DNA from: Symbiodinium natans | Taxonomy: Eukaryota > Sar > Dinophyceae > Suessiales > Symbiodiniaceae | Length of the DNA stretch: 64,000 nt | Direction: 5' to 3' | Assembly (NCBI GenBank): GCA_905221605.1 | Contig: CAJNDS010002612.1 | Span: forward strand, 363,626 to 427,625 | The notes under the pieces: model-generated | What the model was told of the DNA's origin: nothing | The model's input: the letters and a program-made list of their open reading frames with translations, nothing else | The model's database searches: none | Shown: positions 51,201 to 61,436 of the stretch, piece after piece | Layout: each line of letters begins with the position of its first letter | Position numbering within the stretch: the stretch's first letter is position 1 | Translations under genes and position numbers: made by a program

Positions 51201-52450
51201 AAGCCAACTACACCCTAAACACAAACCTTTACACGAAGCCCTTAAAAAAGAATCAGCTCTCCGGAAAAACTTGTCATAATAGAGGGTACCCTGAACAAAC
51301 TCGGTTCGCTGAATGAATTTTCGAAACTTGTGATTATAGACCCTCCTTATACTAAAAGCAGTCCAACATTAGGGTTTAGGGTGGTATCCTACACCCGACA
51401 TGCAGTACCCCGAATGCTGACCTCGAGATGATAAGCTTTCGCAAAGGGTTGCCGGAGGCCCCCGCAATGAATTGTTTAGGGTTTTGGGTTAGGGTTAGGG
51501 TTTAGGGTTTAGGATTTAGGGTTTAAGGTTTAGGGTTTAGGGTTTGGGGTTTAGGGTTTAGGGTTTAGGATTTGGGGGTTTTCAGGGAATGCTGCGGATG
51601 AGGTCTTGTTGTGCTTCGCCAAAGGTGCGTGGAGAACCCTAAACCCTAAACCCTAAACCCTAAACCCTAAACCCTAAACCCTCAACCCTAAACCGTAAAC
51701 CATAAATCCCAAGACCTAAACAATATAAGCAGGGTAGCGCAAGTTGGGGCACAGCTGAGCAAAGCAAAGAGTGTTGGACTACCCGATGCCCTAAACCTTA
51801 TGAACCCTACACCCCCAAACGCTCCCCAAACCCTAAACCCTAAACCCTAAACCCTAAACCCCAAACCTCAAACCCCAAACCCCAAACCCCAAACCCCAAA
51901 CCCTACATGCCCAGACGCTCCCTGTAGGACGCTTCCATGGACACCATGACGTGCAGCCTTTCCAAAATGTGGTGCCGCCGACGCTCGGCTCGTTTCCTTA
52001 AAAGCCATTGAAGGCTTCTCGGGTTTAAGGGCTTAAGGGCTTAACCCTAAATCCGAAGCTCTAAACCCTATAAACCCTGAACTCACCCTGAAACCGTAAG
52101 GGTTTTGGTGGAATTTCAAGCCTCAACCTTTCGCGTGCAGGGCTTAGGAAGGGTTTGGGGGCTCCCTGCGAGAGTTTGACCGCCAGAACGCAGTTCAGAA
52201 ATTCAAGTTCAGGGCTGCTTTCCGAGCTCTTTGGGCTTAGGGTTCAGGGTTTAGGGTTTAGGGTTTAGGGTTTAGGATTTAGGGTTCAGGGTTTAGGGTT
52301 CGGGTCTAGGTCCTATAGGTGACTCTCGCACATGGCGCCCGAAGTTTTTCTGGAATTGTCGGAGAGGGCCAGCTGAACAAGGAGGGCATTACCATGGAGG
52401 ACCAATCGATTCTCCGCATCAAGGAGGGCGACGAGTTTAAGTTGAAGTGA
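48241..52450 (+). CDS. Unknown protein with His/Trp-rich exons
   Basis: I do not recognise this gene. Inferred exons: 48241-48301 (TNEWKQRNCNLGFGPKSRLW, GC donor), 49245 to about 49347 (GAPCGGLERWINATHM then DHHHHWHPKWL), 50696 to about 50750 (SNDMHHGHHWHPHWLHG), 51586-51624 (NAADEVLLCFAK) and terminal 52367-52450 (GQLNKEGITMEDQSILRIKE then GDEFKLK and TGA). The first two join in phase. The middle two share the motif H-H-x-H-H-W-H-P-x-W-L, as if one exon had been duplicated. A His-rich loop could bind metal, but this is a guess. The block 48460-48860 has open frames in all three + frames and may hold another exon or nothing. Confidence 0.45.
49365..49795. repeat. CCCTAAA array with three copies of an inserted segment
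   Basis: CTGAACAGTAAACCCAA followed by AACCACAACCC occurs at about 49368, 49480 and 49688, each between runs of perfect heptamers. This shows copying of array blocks rather than only single-unit slippage. Confidence 0.9.
50622..50659. repeat. Poly-C/poly-A tract
   Basis: About 16 C followed by about 20 A. Confidence 0.95.
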
Positions 52451-53403
52451 ATACCCTAAACCCTAAACCCTAACCCTAAAGCCTAAACCCTAAAGCCAGA
52501 ATTGCTTCGTTGCATACAGAAAGCAGAGGACAAAGCATTCAAGGAGTGCTTTATCTGCCGAGCCTCACCACACACCATTCTTGCAGGGTTTTTAGGGTTT
52601 AGGGTTTAGGGTTTTAGGGTTTAGGGTCTAGGGTTTAGGGTTTAGGGTTTAGGGTTAGGGTTAGGGTTTAGGGTTTAGGGTTTAGGGTTTAGGGTTTAGG
52701 GCTTTGGATCATCAGCCTGAAGCTGTTAGACTTTAAATCTCAAGTGCAGACCTTGAAACTGGCACCTGGCAAGTTGCGAGCTCTTTATCGGAACCTTACA
52801 ACTTGTGCCCTCCTTCAACCCTTTCGAGGGCATGTATAAGGAATATCATAGAGCACTAAGAAAGACTTGAGCCTTCAACCCGTTTCGGATGTAGGATAGG
52901 GTTTAGGGTTTAGGGTTTAGGGTTTAGGGTTTAGGGTTTAGGGTTTAGGGTTTAGGGTTTAGGGTTTAGGACTTAGGGCTTAGGGCTTAGGGCTTAGGGC
53001 TACTTAAAGGCTTAGGGTTTAGGGTTTGTGGGCCTCCCACTCCCTTTGCTTGGCATCATGTGAGGTTTAGCGCAGGAAGCTGCCCGAGAACCCTGAGACA
53101 GCAGAATTGGGTTTAGCGTTGGAGGGCCGAGGGCTTAGAGTAGACCGAAACCCAAATACCAAAAACTAAAGCCCCGACCCAAAAACCCTTATGAACCTAA
53201 ATTCTATAACCCCGAAGCTCCAAGAACCCTAAACTCTATAAACCCTAAACCCTAAACCCTAAACCCTAAACTCTATAAACCCTAAACTCTATAAACCCTA
53301 AACCCTAAACCCTAAACCCTAAACCCTAAACCCTAAACCCTAAGACCCTTGGGGCGCTGCTTTAGGGGGGGCTCAGGGAGGCAACAGGTCCGGGGATGAC
53401 GCA
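52451..53403. other. Stretch without a supported gene
   Basis: TTTAGGG arrays (52590-52700, 52898-52970) and a CCCTAAA/CTCTATAAA array (53220-53343). 53041-53115 resembles 55097-55180 (see findings). Confidence 0.5.
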
Positions 53404-55686
53404 GGTTGGCTGTCCCGGACATGCCGGCTGACCTGGAAGGCCGAGATTTACGTGGGGTTTTGGTTTAGGGTTTAGGGTTTAGGGTTTAGGGTTTAGGGTT
53501 TTCAGGGTTTTCAGGGTTTGCAGGGTTTACAGGGTTTAGGGTTCAGGCTCTGGGGTTTTAGGGTTTTCGGGCTTTAGGGTTCTAGGGGTTTTGGGCTTTT
53601 GGGGTTTAGAGCTTTGTCTTTTTTTGGGGTTTAGGGTGTTAGGGTTCTAGAGTTTTGGGTTTACACAGGTAGTAGGGTTCTAGGGTTTTAGGGTCTTGAC
53701 CGGTTTGGGAGTTCAGGTTGGGGTCCCAGAGAACGTTATGCCTTTTCAGTTCTAAGTGAGTTGGAACTACGAGTCCCTGCTTGTTTTTTTGCACTAGGGT
53801 TTCGGGTTTAGGGTTTAGGGTTTCCAAGCTCGTTGCAAAAGGGTTTGGAGTTTATCTACATATAAGCACACACATACATACATGTGTATGTATGTATATA
53901 TATATATATGTATGTGTGTGTATATATGTATACATATACATATACATACATACATATATATATATATATCTGAGAATTTACATGCAAATGCATCCCAGGC
54001 CCTCCATCCTTTTATGCTAAGATTGCTGGTTCTCGGTAGGGAGCATCGGGAGTCTGGAGCTTCTAAGGTCTAGGGTTTAGTTTTGGGGTTTAGGGTTTAG
54101 GGTTTAGGGTTTAGGGTTTAGGGCTACAGGTTGTAGGAGTGTTGTAGGGTTGAGTTTGGAGAGTGCCTGTATCAACCCTTCACAGCCTGAGCCCAAAAAC
54201 CTCCCCCAAAAAAGCAAACAACCCTGCGAGCCGCAATCCCTAAACCCTAAACCCCCTAAACCCCTAGTCCCAAATCCCTGAACCCAAACCCTGAGCCCCA
54301 GCTCTTGCCTTCAAACCCCTAAACCCTAAACCCTAAACCCTAAACCCTAAACCCTAAACCCTAAACCCTAAACCCTAAACCCTAAACCCTAAACCCTAAA
54401 CCCTAAACCCTAACTCCAGGTCCCATCCCGCAGCACCATGACGCCCCGCTACCGCCGGTGCTCGGCTCTCGGCTCCCGGGCTTTTCCTTGTCTTCTCCTC
54501 TAGGGGAGGTTTAGGGTTTAGGGTTTAGGGTTTAGGGTTTAGGGTTTAGGGTTTAGGGTTTAGGGTTTGGGGTTTTGGGTTTTGGTTTAGGGTTCAGGTT
54601 TTAGGGTTAGATATACAACCCTTACATAAAGTGTACATAACAAGGGCCCATACCTCGGATCCTAATAAAGAAGCAAGCGTAAGGGACCGTACTGAGGGCC
54701 CATGGTTAGAACCTTTGATCTATTGAAAGCCCAAACCCGAAACCCGAAACCTTAAACACTAAACCCTAAAGCCTAAAGCCTAAACCCTAAACCCTAAACC
54801 CTAAACCCTAAACCCTAAACCCTAAACCCTAAACCCTAAACCCTACCCCAAACCCTAAGCCCTTGGGCCGCCGCAAACTTAGGGCTTGCGATTTTTCCCA
54901 GCCACCCTTCATGGGGCCTCTAGGTGCACGTCGCCGGCCCTTTATTGGGGAACCCCTTATATACCTCTATAAAACCCAAGGGCCCATACTTCAGAACCCT
55001 AAACCCTAAACCCTAAACCCCAAAAATGCTCAGAATCCTTGAAAGAGAGCCCCAATAAGGGTGCCCCCTGTTTTCGGAAACCCCCGAAATCTGGGTGAGC
55101 CTTCACGCCCTTTGCATGGCATCCCGTGAAGTTCAGCTCAAAACGCTGCCCGATAATCCTAAGACAGCAGATATGGGCTTTCGGGTAAAGCCTATGAAGG
55201 GTTTAGGGTTTAGGGTTTAGGGTTTAGGGTTTAGGGTTTAGGGTTTAGGGTTTAGGGTTTAGGGTTTAGGGTTTAGGGTGAACCCTTCAACCTAAACCCT
55301 TATATCCCTAAACCCTCGGCACGCTGCTTTTTGGCTACTCGGGGTGTTTGGCGCTCGGGTGACCCGCAGGTTCTCCGCCCCAGCCATGCCACCGGCCCTG
55401 GAGGCTTTAGGGTTCGTAGGGTTTAGGGTTTAGGGTTTAGGGTTTAGGGTCTAGCATTTAGGGTTTAGGGTTTAGGGTTGAGGGTTGAGGGATGCTGGTG
55501 TTGAAGCAAGGGTTGAAGGGGCTTGGGCCTCGCGATTCTTGTTTGGGGGAGTGGGGTTGGGGGTGCCAAGTGGTGCCATCTTCGATCAGGGCTGAGGGAT
55601 CTAGGTTTCGGGTTGAGGGGGGGAATCATGGTTCTTATACTTCTGTCTCCTTCAGGACCTGCTGAACGAACCCTAAACCCTAAACC

Positions 55687-55767
<81 letters not shown>

Positions 55768-57465
55768 ACCTCCATGCAGGATCCGACCATGATGGCTGCT
55801 GTAGGCATGGCGGTCTCTGGTCTCAAGCCCAAACCCAATCGATCGGCACTTCTGATTCAAGGCACTTAAGCCCTAAGCCTTAAGCCCTAAGCCTTAAGCC
55901 TTAAGCCCTGAGCCCTTAGCCCTAAGCCCCAAGCCCCAAGCCCTAAACCCTAAACCCTAAACTGTTCTTATCAGTCGGCAGACTACAATTTTCCCTACAG
56001 GCCAAAACCAAAACCCAACCTTCCACCCCCCCGCCCCAAGCCTCATTCATGCATCAGCTCCTCTTTGTGCAGGGTTTAGGCTTCAGGGTTTAGCGTTAGG
56101 GTGCAGTAATAAGGGGTTTTGTGGTTTTTTTCCTCCTTCCTTTTTTGAAACTGCAAAGCCGTTCAGGCACCCTAAAGACGTCAACCCCCACTACACTATA
56201 AGCCCAAAGCACCCGAAAACTTAGGGGTAACTTGGGAATAATTTGGAATTTTCGGGTACTCAAATTCCTAACAAACAGCTACAATTCAAATTTTTGCTGG
56301 GGTTCCTCAGCATAGATAAGCCTAAACGCACTTAATACCCGAAACCCTAATACATCCCTTGGCCCCTGAACCCCACACATCCGACCTCACCAGTAAACTA
56401 CAAGCCCCTAAGCCCTGACGCTCAACATCTTCAAAAAACCCAAGCGCGCTAAACACCCTTGAACCCCCCCCCCTCTAAAGCCCTAAACCCTAAACCCTAA
56501 ACCCTAAACTCTGAACCCTAAACCCTAAACCCTAAACCCTAAACCCCAAACCCATAAACCCAAGCCATCCCAGAAAGCCCTGACCCTGAACCTCCCCAAG
56601 AAAAGCCCAAGCCCCCAAGCCCACCTCCGAGCCAGAACCCCAAACCCTAAACCCTGAACCCTAAACCCTAGACCCTAAACCCTAAACCCTAAACCCTAAA
56701 CCCTAAACGCTAAACCCTAAACCCTAAACCCTAAACCCTAAACCCTAAACCCTAAACCCTAAACCCTAAACCCTAAACCCTAAACCCTAAACCCTAAACC
56801 CCAAACCCTAAACCCTAAACCCCAAACCCTAAACCCTAAACCCCCAAACCCTACAAACCCGGAAAACGCAAAGTTTGCTCCTGGTTCCAGGGATCCCTGA
56901 GGCCGTCCCTGCAGACAAGGCCCGCGCCGAATCTTTGAGAGCTGCGAGGTTTAGGGTTTAGGGTTTAGGGTTTAGGGTTTAGGGTTTAGGGTTTAGGGAT
57001 TATGGGGCTTCGGGCTCGAAACCCTGGATACTTCACCTGCAAAATAATGATCCAGGCCCCCCCGCCCCTCTCCATCTAAACCCTCAATCTGTATCAATCC
57101 GCAGAGGGTAGGGGTATTGGGGCCTACAGACTCGTACGGGCCGCTGGGGTGGGGTGCTTCGGGATCCCAGGCCCTTCACGACAGACCCCAACTGCCCCCA
57201 AACAGCCCAAACCCTAAGCAATACAAACCCTCTAACCCCCAAACCCCACAAACCCTTGAAACCCAGTAAGCCCTACAAGCCCCAGATAAACCCTATGAAA
57301 CCCGCCACACTAACCCCATAAACCCCTGACACCCCAACAAGCCTTTAGGGTTTAGGGTTTCGGGTAACACTCGCCATAAGCCAGGCGACAGGAACTGAGC
57401 CCTCCTTTGTGCCGGCCGCCGCGACGACTGCCTCGGAGCCTGCCGTGCCCCCCGTGTTCTTCTGA
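53404..57465 (+). CDS. Proline/alanine-rich protein, 3' exons
   Basis: Six exons join without phase conflict: 53404-53439 (LAVPDMPADLEG), 54420-54453 (PIPQHHDAPLP), 55370-55403 (FSAPAMPPALE), 55780-55819 (DPTMMAAVGMAVSG), 56891-56919 (IPEAVPADK) and 57385-57465 (ATGTEPSFVPAAATTASEP, then AVPPVFF and TGA). Donors are GC, GC, GC, GT and GC. Every exon is 29-81 nt, and most introns carry TTTAGGG on the donor side and CCCTAAA or CCCTCAA on the acceptor side. The product is low complexity and probably disordered; no family is recognised and the 5' part was not found. It could be the tail of a larger protein. Confidence 0.6.
53895..53970. repeat. (TA)/(CATA) rich microsatellite
   Basis: Alternating ATATAT, GTATGT and CATACA tracts within an intron. 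Confidence 0.95.
54310..54413. repeat. CCCTAAA array, acceptor side
   Basis: About 14 heptamers just before the exon at 54420; TTTAGGG sits after that exon (54508-54568). Confidence 0.95.
54608..54712. mobile_element. Family-D element, reverse orientation
   Basis: AGATATACAACCCTTACATA, AACAAGGGCCCATACCTCGG and GGGACCGTACTGAGGGCCCA are the reverse complement order of 9550-9652. Confidence 0.55.
55198..55279. repeat. TTTAGGG array
   Basis: About 11 perfect heptamers in TTTAGGG sense, here ahead of an exon (55370): an exception to the usual placement. Confidence 0.95.
55672..55771. repeat. CCCTCAA variant array
   Basis: About 12 identical CCCTCAA units right before the exon at 55780. The whole run is the variant, not the canonical unit. 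Confidence 0.95.
56478..56856. repeat. CCCTAAA array, acceptor side
   Basis: Two blocks (56478-56560, 56640-56856) before the exon at 56891; TTTAGGG follows that exon at 56949-56998. Confidence 0.95.
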
Positions 57466-60400
57466 ACCCCCTTGCCGAGGCATGCGGGCGGTACGGTTTG
57501 AAAATGGGGCTTGGGGTTTAGGGTTAGGGTTTAGGGTTTAGGGTTTAGGGTTCAGGGTTTAGGGTTTAGGGTGTAGGGCTTAGTGTTGAGGCACTTCGAC
57601 ATAGGAAGCCTTCATGGCACCATTATGTCTTCGGCCTGACAATGCATGACCTCTCGCGTCTGTTCCGGTGTGGGTTCCTACGTTTGTGTCTGTTTCGGGT
57701 CCAGGGTGTAAGCAGCAGATGCGGAAAGTAGATCTGCAAGTATGCAGTTGGGCATCAGCGACGGGCAATGCAGCAGGTCACCCCGCCATGGAACAGCTCA
57801 AGACGAAGTCGAGGGTTCGGGTTAGTGTCATGGACGATGATGGTGTAAGGGGCATTGGAAGTAGTCTGTCCCTAAACCCTAAACCCTATACCCTAAACCC
57901 TAAACCCTAAACCCTAAACCCTAAACCCTAAACCCTAAACCCTAGACCCTAAACCCTAAACCCTAAACCCCAAACCCCAAACCCCAAACCCGAAACCCTA
58001 AACCCTAAACCCCAAACCCTACACCCTAAACCCTAAACCCTAAGCCCACGCCGAAAAGTGCAGGGGCAGAACGCGAGCGACGAGCGAACTCATCTAGCTT
58101 GAAGGTGGCGCTCTCAACTCGTCTTTGTGAATCTAGGAATCGCGGTCGGATGCAGCTCTGGCCATCGTAGGGCTTCCACAGTAAAAAATACCGTAAACCC
58201 TAAACCCTAAACCCTAAACCCTCAACCCAAACCCTAAAACCTAAACCCTAAACCCTAAACCCTAAACCCTAAACGACCTCAAACCGTCAGTCCGAAAGTT
58301 CTATATTCTTGCTGCGAATTCCATCCCAAACCTTATGCCCTGTAAGCCCCTGAAGCCCTACAAGCCCTATAAGGCCTACAAGCCCTAAACCCTAAACTTA
58401 ACCCCCGGCCCCCCCCCCCCCCCCCCCCCCCCGGCCCCAATCCCCCTTCCCCCAAGCTTATCTTCAATAAGAACATGTGTGCCTCTGGAGGTCGATAACT
58501 TTAAAATGGTTTTGGGTTCAGTTTTCAGGGTTTAGGGTTAGGGGTAGGTTTTTCGGCCCAAGCTGCATCCGACGGGCAAGGAGTTGGGTTCTGCAGCCGT
58601 ATGTCCCAGAAGTCGTTTCTACATTGTTCTTTCAGGTAGGCTAGTCGCGAAATGAAGACAACGTCGTCTGACAACATCGCCATCCGCATCTCCTCCCAAG
58701 TAGGCGTGGCGGTTGCCTGGTGAACGATGCTTCGAGATATCTCATCTTCGGGGTACTTGGGAATATTTTTCGTTTTTTGTACTATAATTGTGCTTGAGGC
58801 AAATGGGTATGTCCCGAGGTAGGGGACCCCCCCCCAATACATGTCATTCTGTACATACATGTATATTCCGAAATGCTAGAATCCTATTGCCTATTACAGA
58901 AATATCGAAAACAGGTCTCCTCAGTTCTCAGAGACCCCCCAAACCTTGCATCTCTTCACTTGCCAGCGGGGCCCAACTCCCAACACTCCCACGATCGACT
59001 GGGCGGGGCCTCTTGCGTGCTGGACGCGAGAAGGTCTGCTGCGAGCAGAGCGAGGCTTCGTGGGGGCGACGTGTGGGTTGTAGGTCGTAGATTGCAGGGT
59101 TTTTTGGGGGGGGCTTGGGGGGGGGCTTGGGGGGGGGTTTACGCTAAACCCCTCAACCTTACAAATCCGAAACCCGAAGCCCTAAGCCCTAAGCCCGAAG
59201 CCTAAACCCTAAACCCTAAACCCTGAACCCTGAACCCTAAACCCTAAACCCTAAACCCTAAACCCTAAACCCTAAACCCGAAACCCGAAACCCGAAACCC
59301 GAAACCCGAAACCCTCAACCCTCAACCCTCAACCCTAAACCCTAAACCCTAAACCCTAAACCCTAAACCCTAAACCCTAAACCCTAAACCCTAAACCCTA
59401 AACCCTAAACCCTAAGTCTTGTAAATCCTCAGCCTTTGAAGGCCCTTAGAAGGCCATCCTCAAGTGCCTGGTAAGCTAATTTAGGAGCCTGAAAGGTCGG
59501 CTTAGGGTTTAGGGTTTAGGGTTTAGGGTTTAGGGTTGAGGGTTTAGGGTTTAGGGTTTTGGGTTTCAGGGTTGAGGGTTTACAGTGTTTAGGGAGCTAC
59601 CTAATGGAGTCCGTTTCTGCCAGGCGAACCAGCATTTTTAGGCTCCTGTATCAATACAGTATAATGCTCCCAATAGGTTGAACCTCAGGCCTTTGTGAAG
59701 GAGTGCTTGCAGGGTTCAGGCAATATTCGGGTTCCATGTAGGTCTTGAGGGATGAAGTGGGGCTTAGGGTTTTGGGTTTAGGGTTTAGGGTTTTGGGGTA
59801 GGTTTTTGGGTTTAGGTTTTTTGGGGTTGGTGCTTAGACATGTTATAGTGGAAGATGTTCTGCACTTACTCGCCCAGCTTGCACTGTACAGAGGCAGCGC
59901 CGCTGCAAGAGCTTACCCGCTCAGTCATTCCGCTGTAGTTTGGGAACGGCCTGGGTTAGCTTAACACTACTAGGATGCCCTTTCATACACTTGTTCCCTT
60001 TTTGTGGGGTTTAGGTTCCCTTGTAAACCCGTTAACGCCAAAAAAGGGCCTCCTTTGGAATCCTAAGTTACTGGGCAACCTAGCCTAAGCCCTTAACATC
60101 CTAAACCCTAAGCCCTAAACCCCAAGCCCTAAACCCTAAACCCCAAACCCTAAACCCTAAACCCTAAACCCTAAACCCTTAAACTAAGATGCGAGGCCAC
60201 GAGGCCCTACAAACCCGACGCGCCCCACGGAAACCCAAGGCCCAACGCAAACCTCCTTCTTGCTCCCGGCAGCAGGGTTTAGGGTTTAGGGTTTAGGGTT
60301 TAGGGTTTAGGGTTTAAGGACCTTCCCCAAATAAGTCAGAAATCAGGGCTATTTGGGCCGTTTTGGGCAGGAGTAGATAGCCCAGGTAGCCCTAAACACT

Positions 60401-61436
60401 ACTAAACTTCAAACTCCTGAACCCTCAACCCTAGCTCCCACCGTTAGGGCGCTGTCGACATATGTCTCGAGCACCCTGCACCATAATTAAACCCTAAACC
60501 CGAATACCCCCCTGAAGCTCAAAGCCCTCTGCCCTAAACCACCCAAACGCCTAAAGCCTAAGCCGCTAAACCCACAGCCTTAAACCCTCATGGGCTAGTC
60601 TGACGGTCTAAGCTGCCATAGCACTAGAAGCCCAACCTAAACCCTAAACCCTAAACCCCAAACCCTAACCCCTAAACCCTAAACCCCAAACCCCAAACCC
60701 TAAACCCCAAACCCTATACCCTGAACCGTGAACCGTGATATGGCCGTAGATGCCAAAACCCGGTCGATCCCTCCTCGGACCTTTGCCACAGAGATCGCGG
60801 GAATCGGAGATTGGTGGAGCAAAGTTTCGGAGTTTAGGGTTTAGGAGTTTAGGGTTGAGGAGTTTCGGGTTGAGGAGTTTAGGGTTTAGGAGTTTAGGCT
60901 TCAAAATAGGATTCAGAGGTTAAGGGGTTTAGGCCCGGGATCTTGGAGCTAGGGTTTCGCAAGCTGTAGAGTCTCAGGTGCAGGGTAAGGAGGGTTTACA
61001 CTCATTTACGTCCGAACCCTGAACTTTCCTAACCCCTACACCCTTTAAACCCCGTAAGCCTCACCTGGGAGCCTCATAGAGACACCCTAAACTAAACCCT
61101 AAACCCTAAACCCCCTAAACCCTTGTGAAAATTCTACACCCCAGCTTGGGGACGGACCTCCGGCCCCGCGAACGATGACTGTCATCGGATGCCTTTCGTC
61201 TTGCCTACCGCGCAGAGGCCGTGGAAGACTTGCTTGGGTGTTCGAAAAGAGTCCGAGGCACTTTCTGAGGTCATAGTCCTTTTCGTGTTTTTTCCTTATG
61301 GCGGCCTCCCCAATCTGTGGCTCAGCGGCTTGTGTCGACACTGCGTTCTGCGTCATCTTGGCTTTCAAGTCCTGAGTCTCTGTAGCATTCTATGCCTTAA
61401 GTAGCGTGTGTTGCCGATACAGCCAGTTTGTCCGAG
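57466..61436. other. Intergenic stretch
   Basis: TTTAGGG arrays (57515-57590, 59500-59560, 60275-60315), CCCTAAA arrays (57868-58045, 58195-58275, 59200-59415, 60095-60178) and a poly-C run (58408-58434). 60730-60830 can be read as DMAVDAKTRSIPPRTFATEI but is isolated. A minus-strand frame at 58570-58860 is noted under rejected items. Confidence 0.45.
59200..59415. repeat. Array with successive CCCTAAA, CCCGAAA, CCCTCAA, CCCTAAA blocks
   Basis: Five CCCGAAA units (59275-59310), then three CCCTCAA, then eleven CCCTAAA. Each variant forms its own pure block. Confidence 0.95.

Noticed and set aside
53880-54020. Tyr/Ile/His-rich frames (YIYICMCVYICIHIHIHTYI).
   Set aside because: They come from a TA/CATA microsatellite.
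58570-58860. Minus-strand frame of about 100 codons with diverse composition (ATPTWEEMRMAMLSDDVVFI).
   Set aside because: It is the only minus-strand frame that looks protein-like. No family was recognised, its C-terminal end runs into repeat-derived NPKP, and its + neighbour is open too. Left out as a gene; it might be a decayed fragment.
61099-61404. Overlapping frames on both strands before the PARP-like gene.
   Set aside because: Neither shows a family motif or clear splice context.
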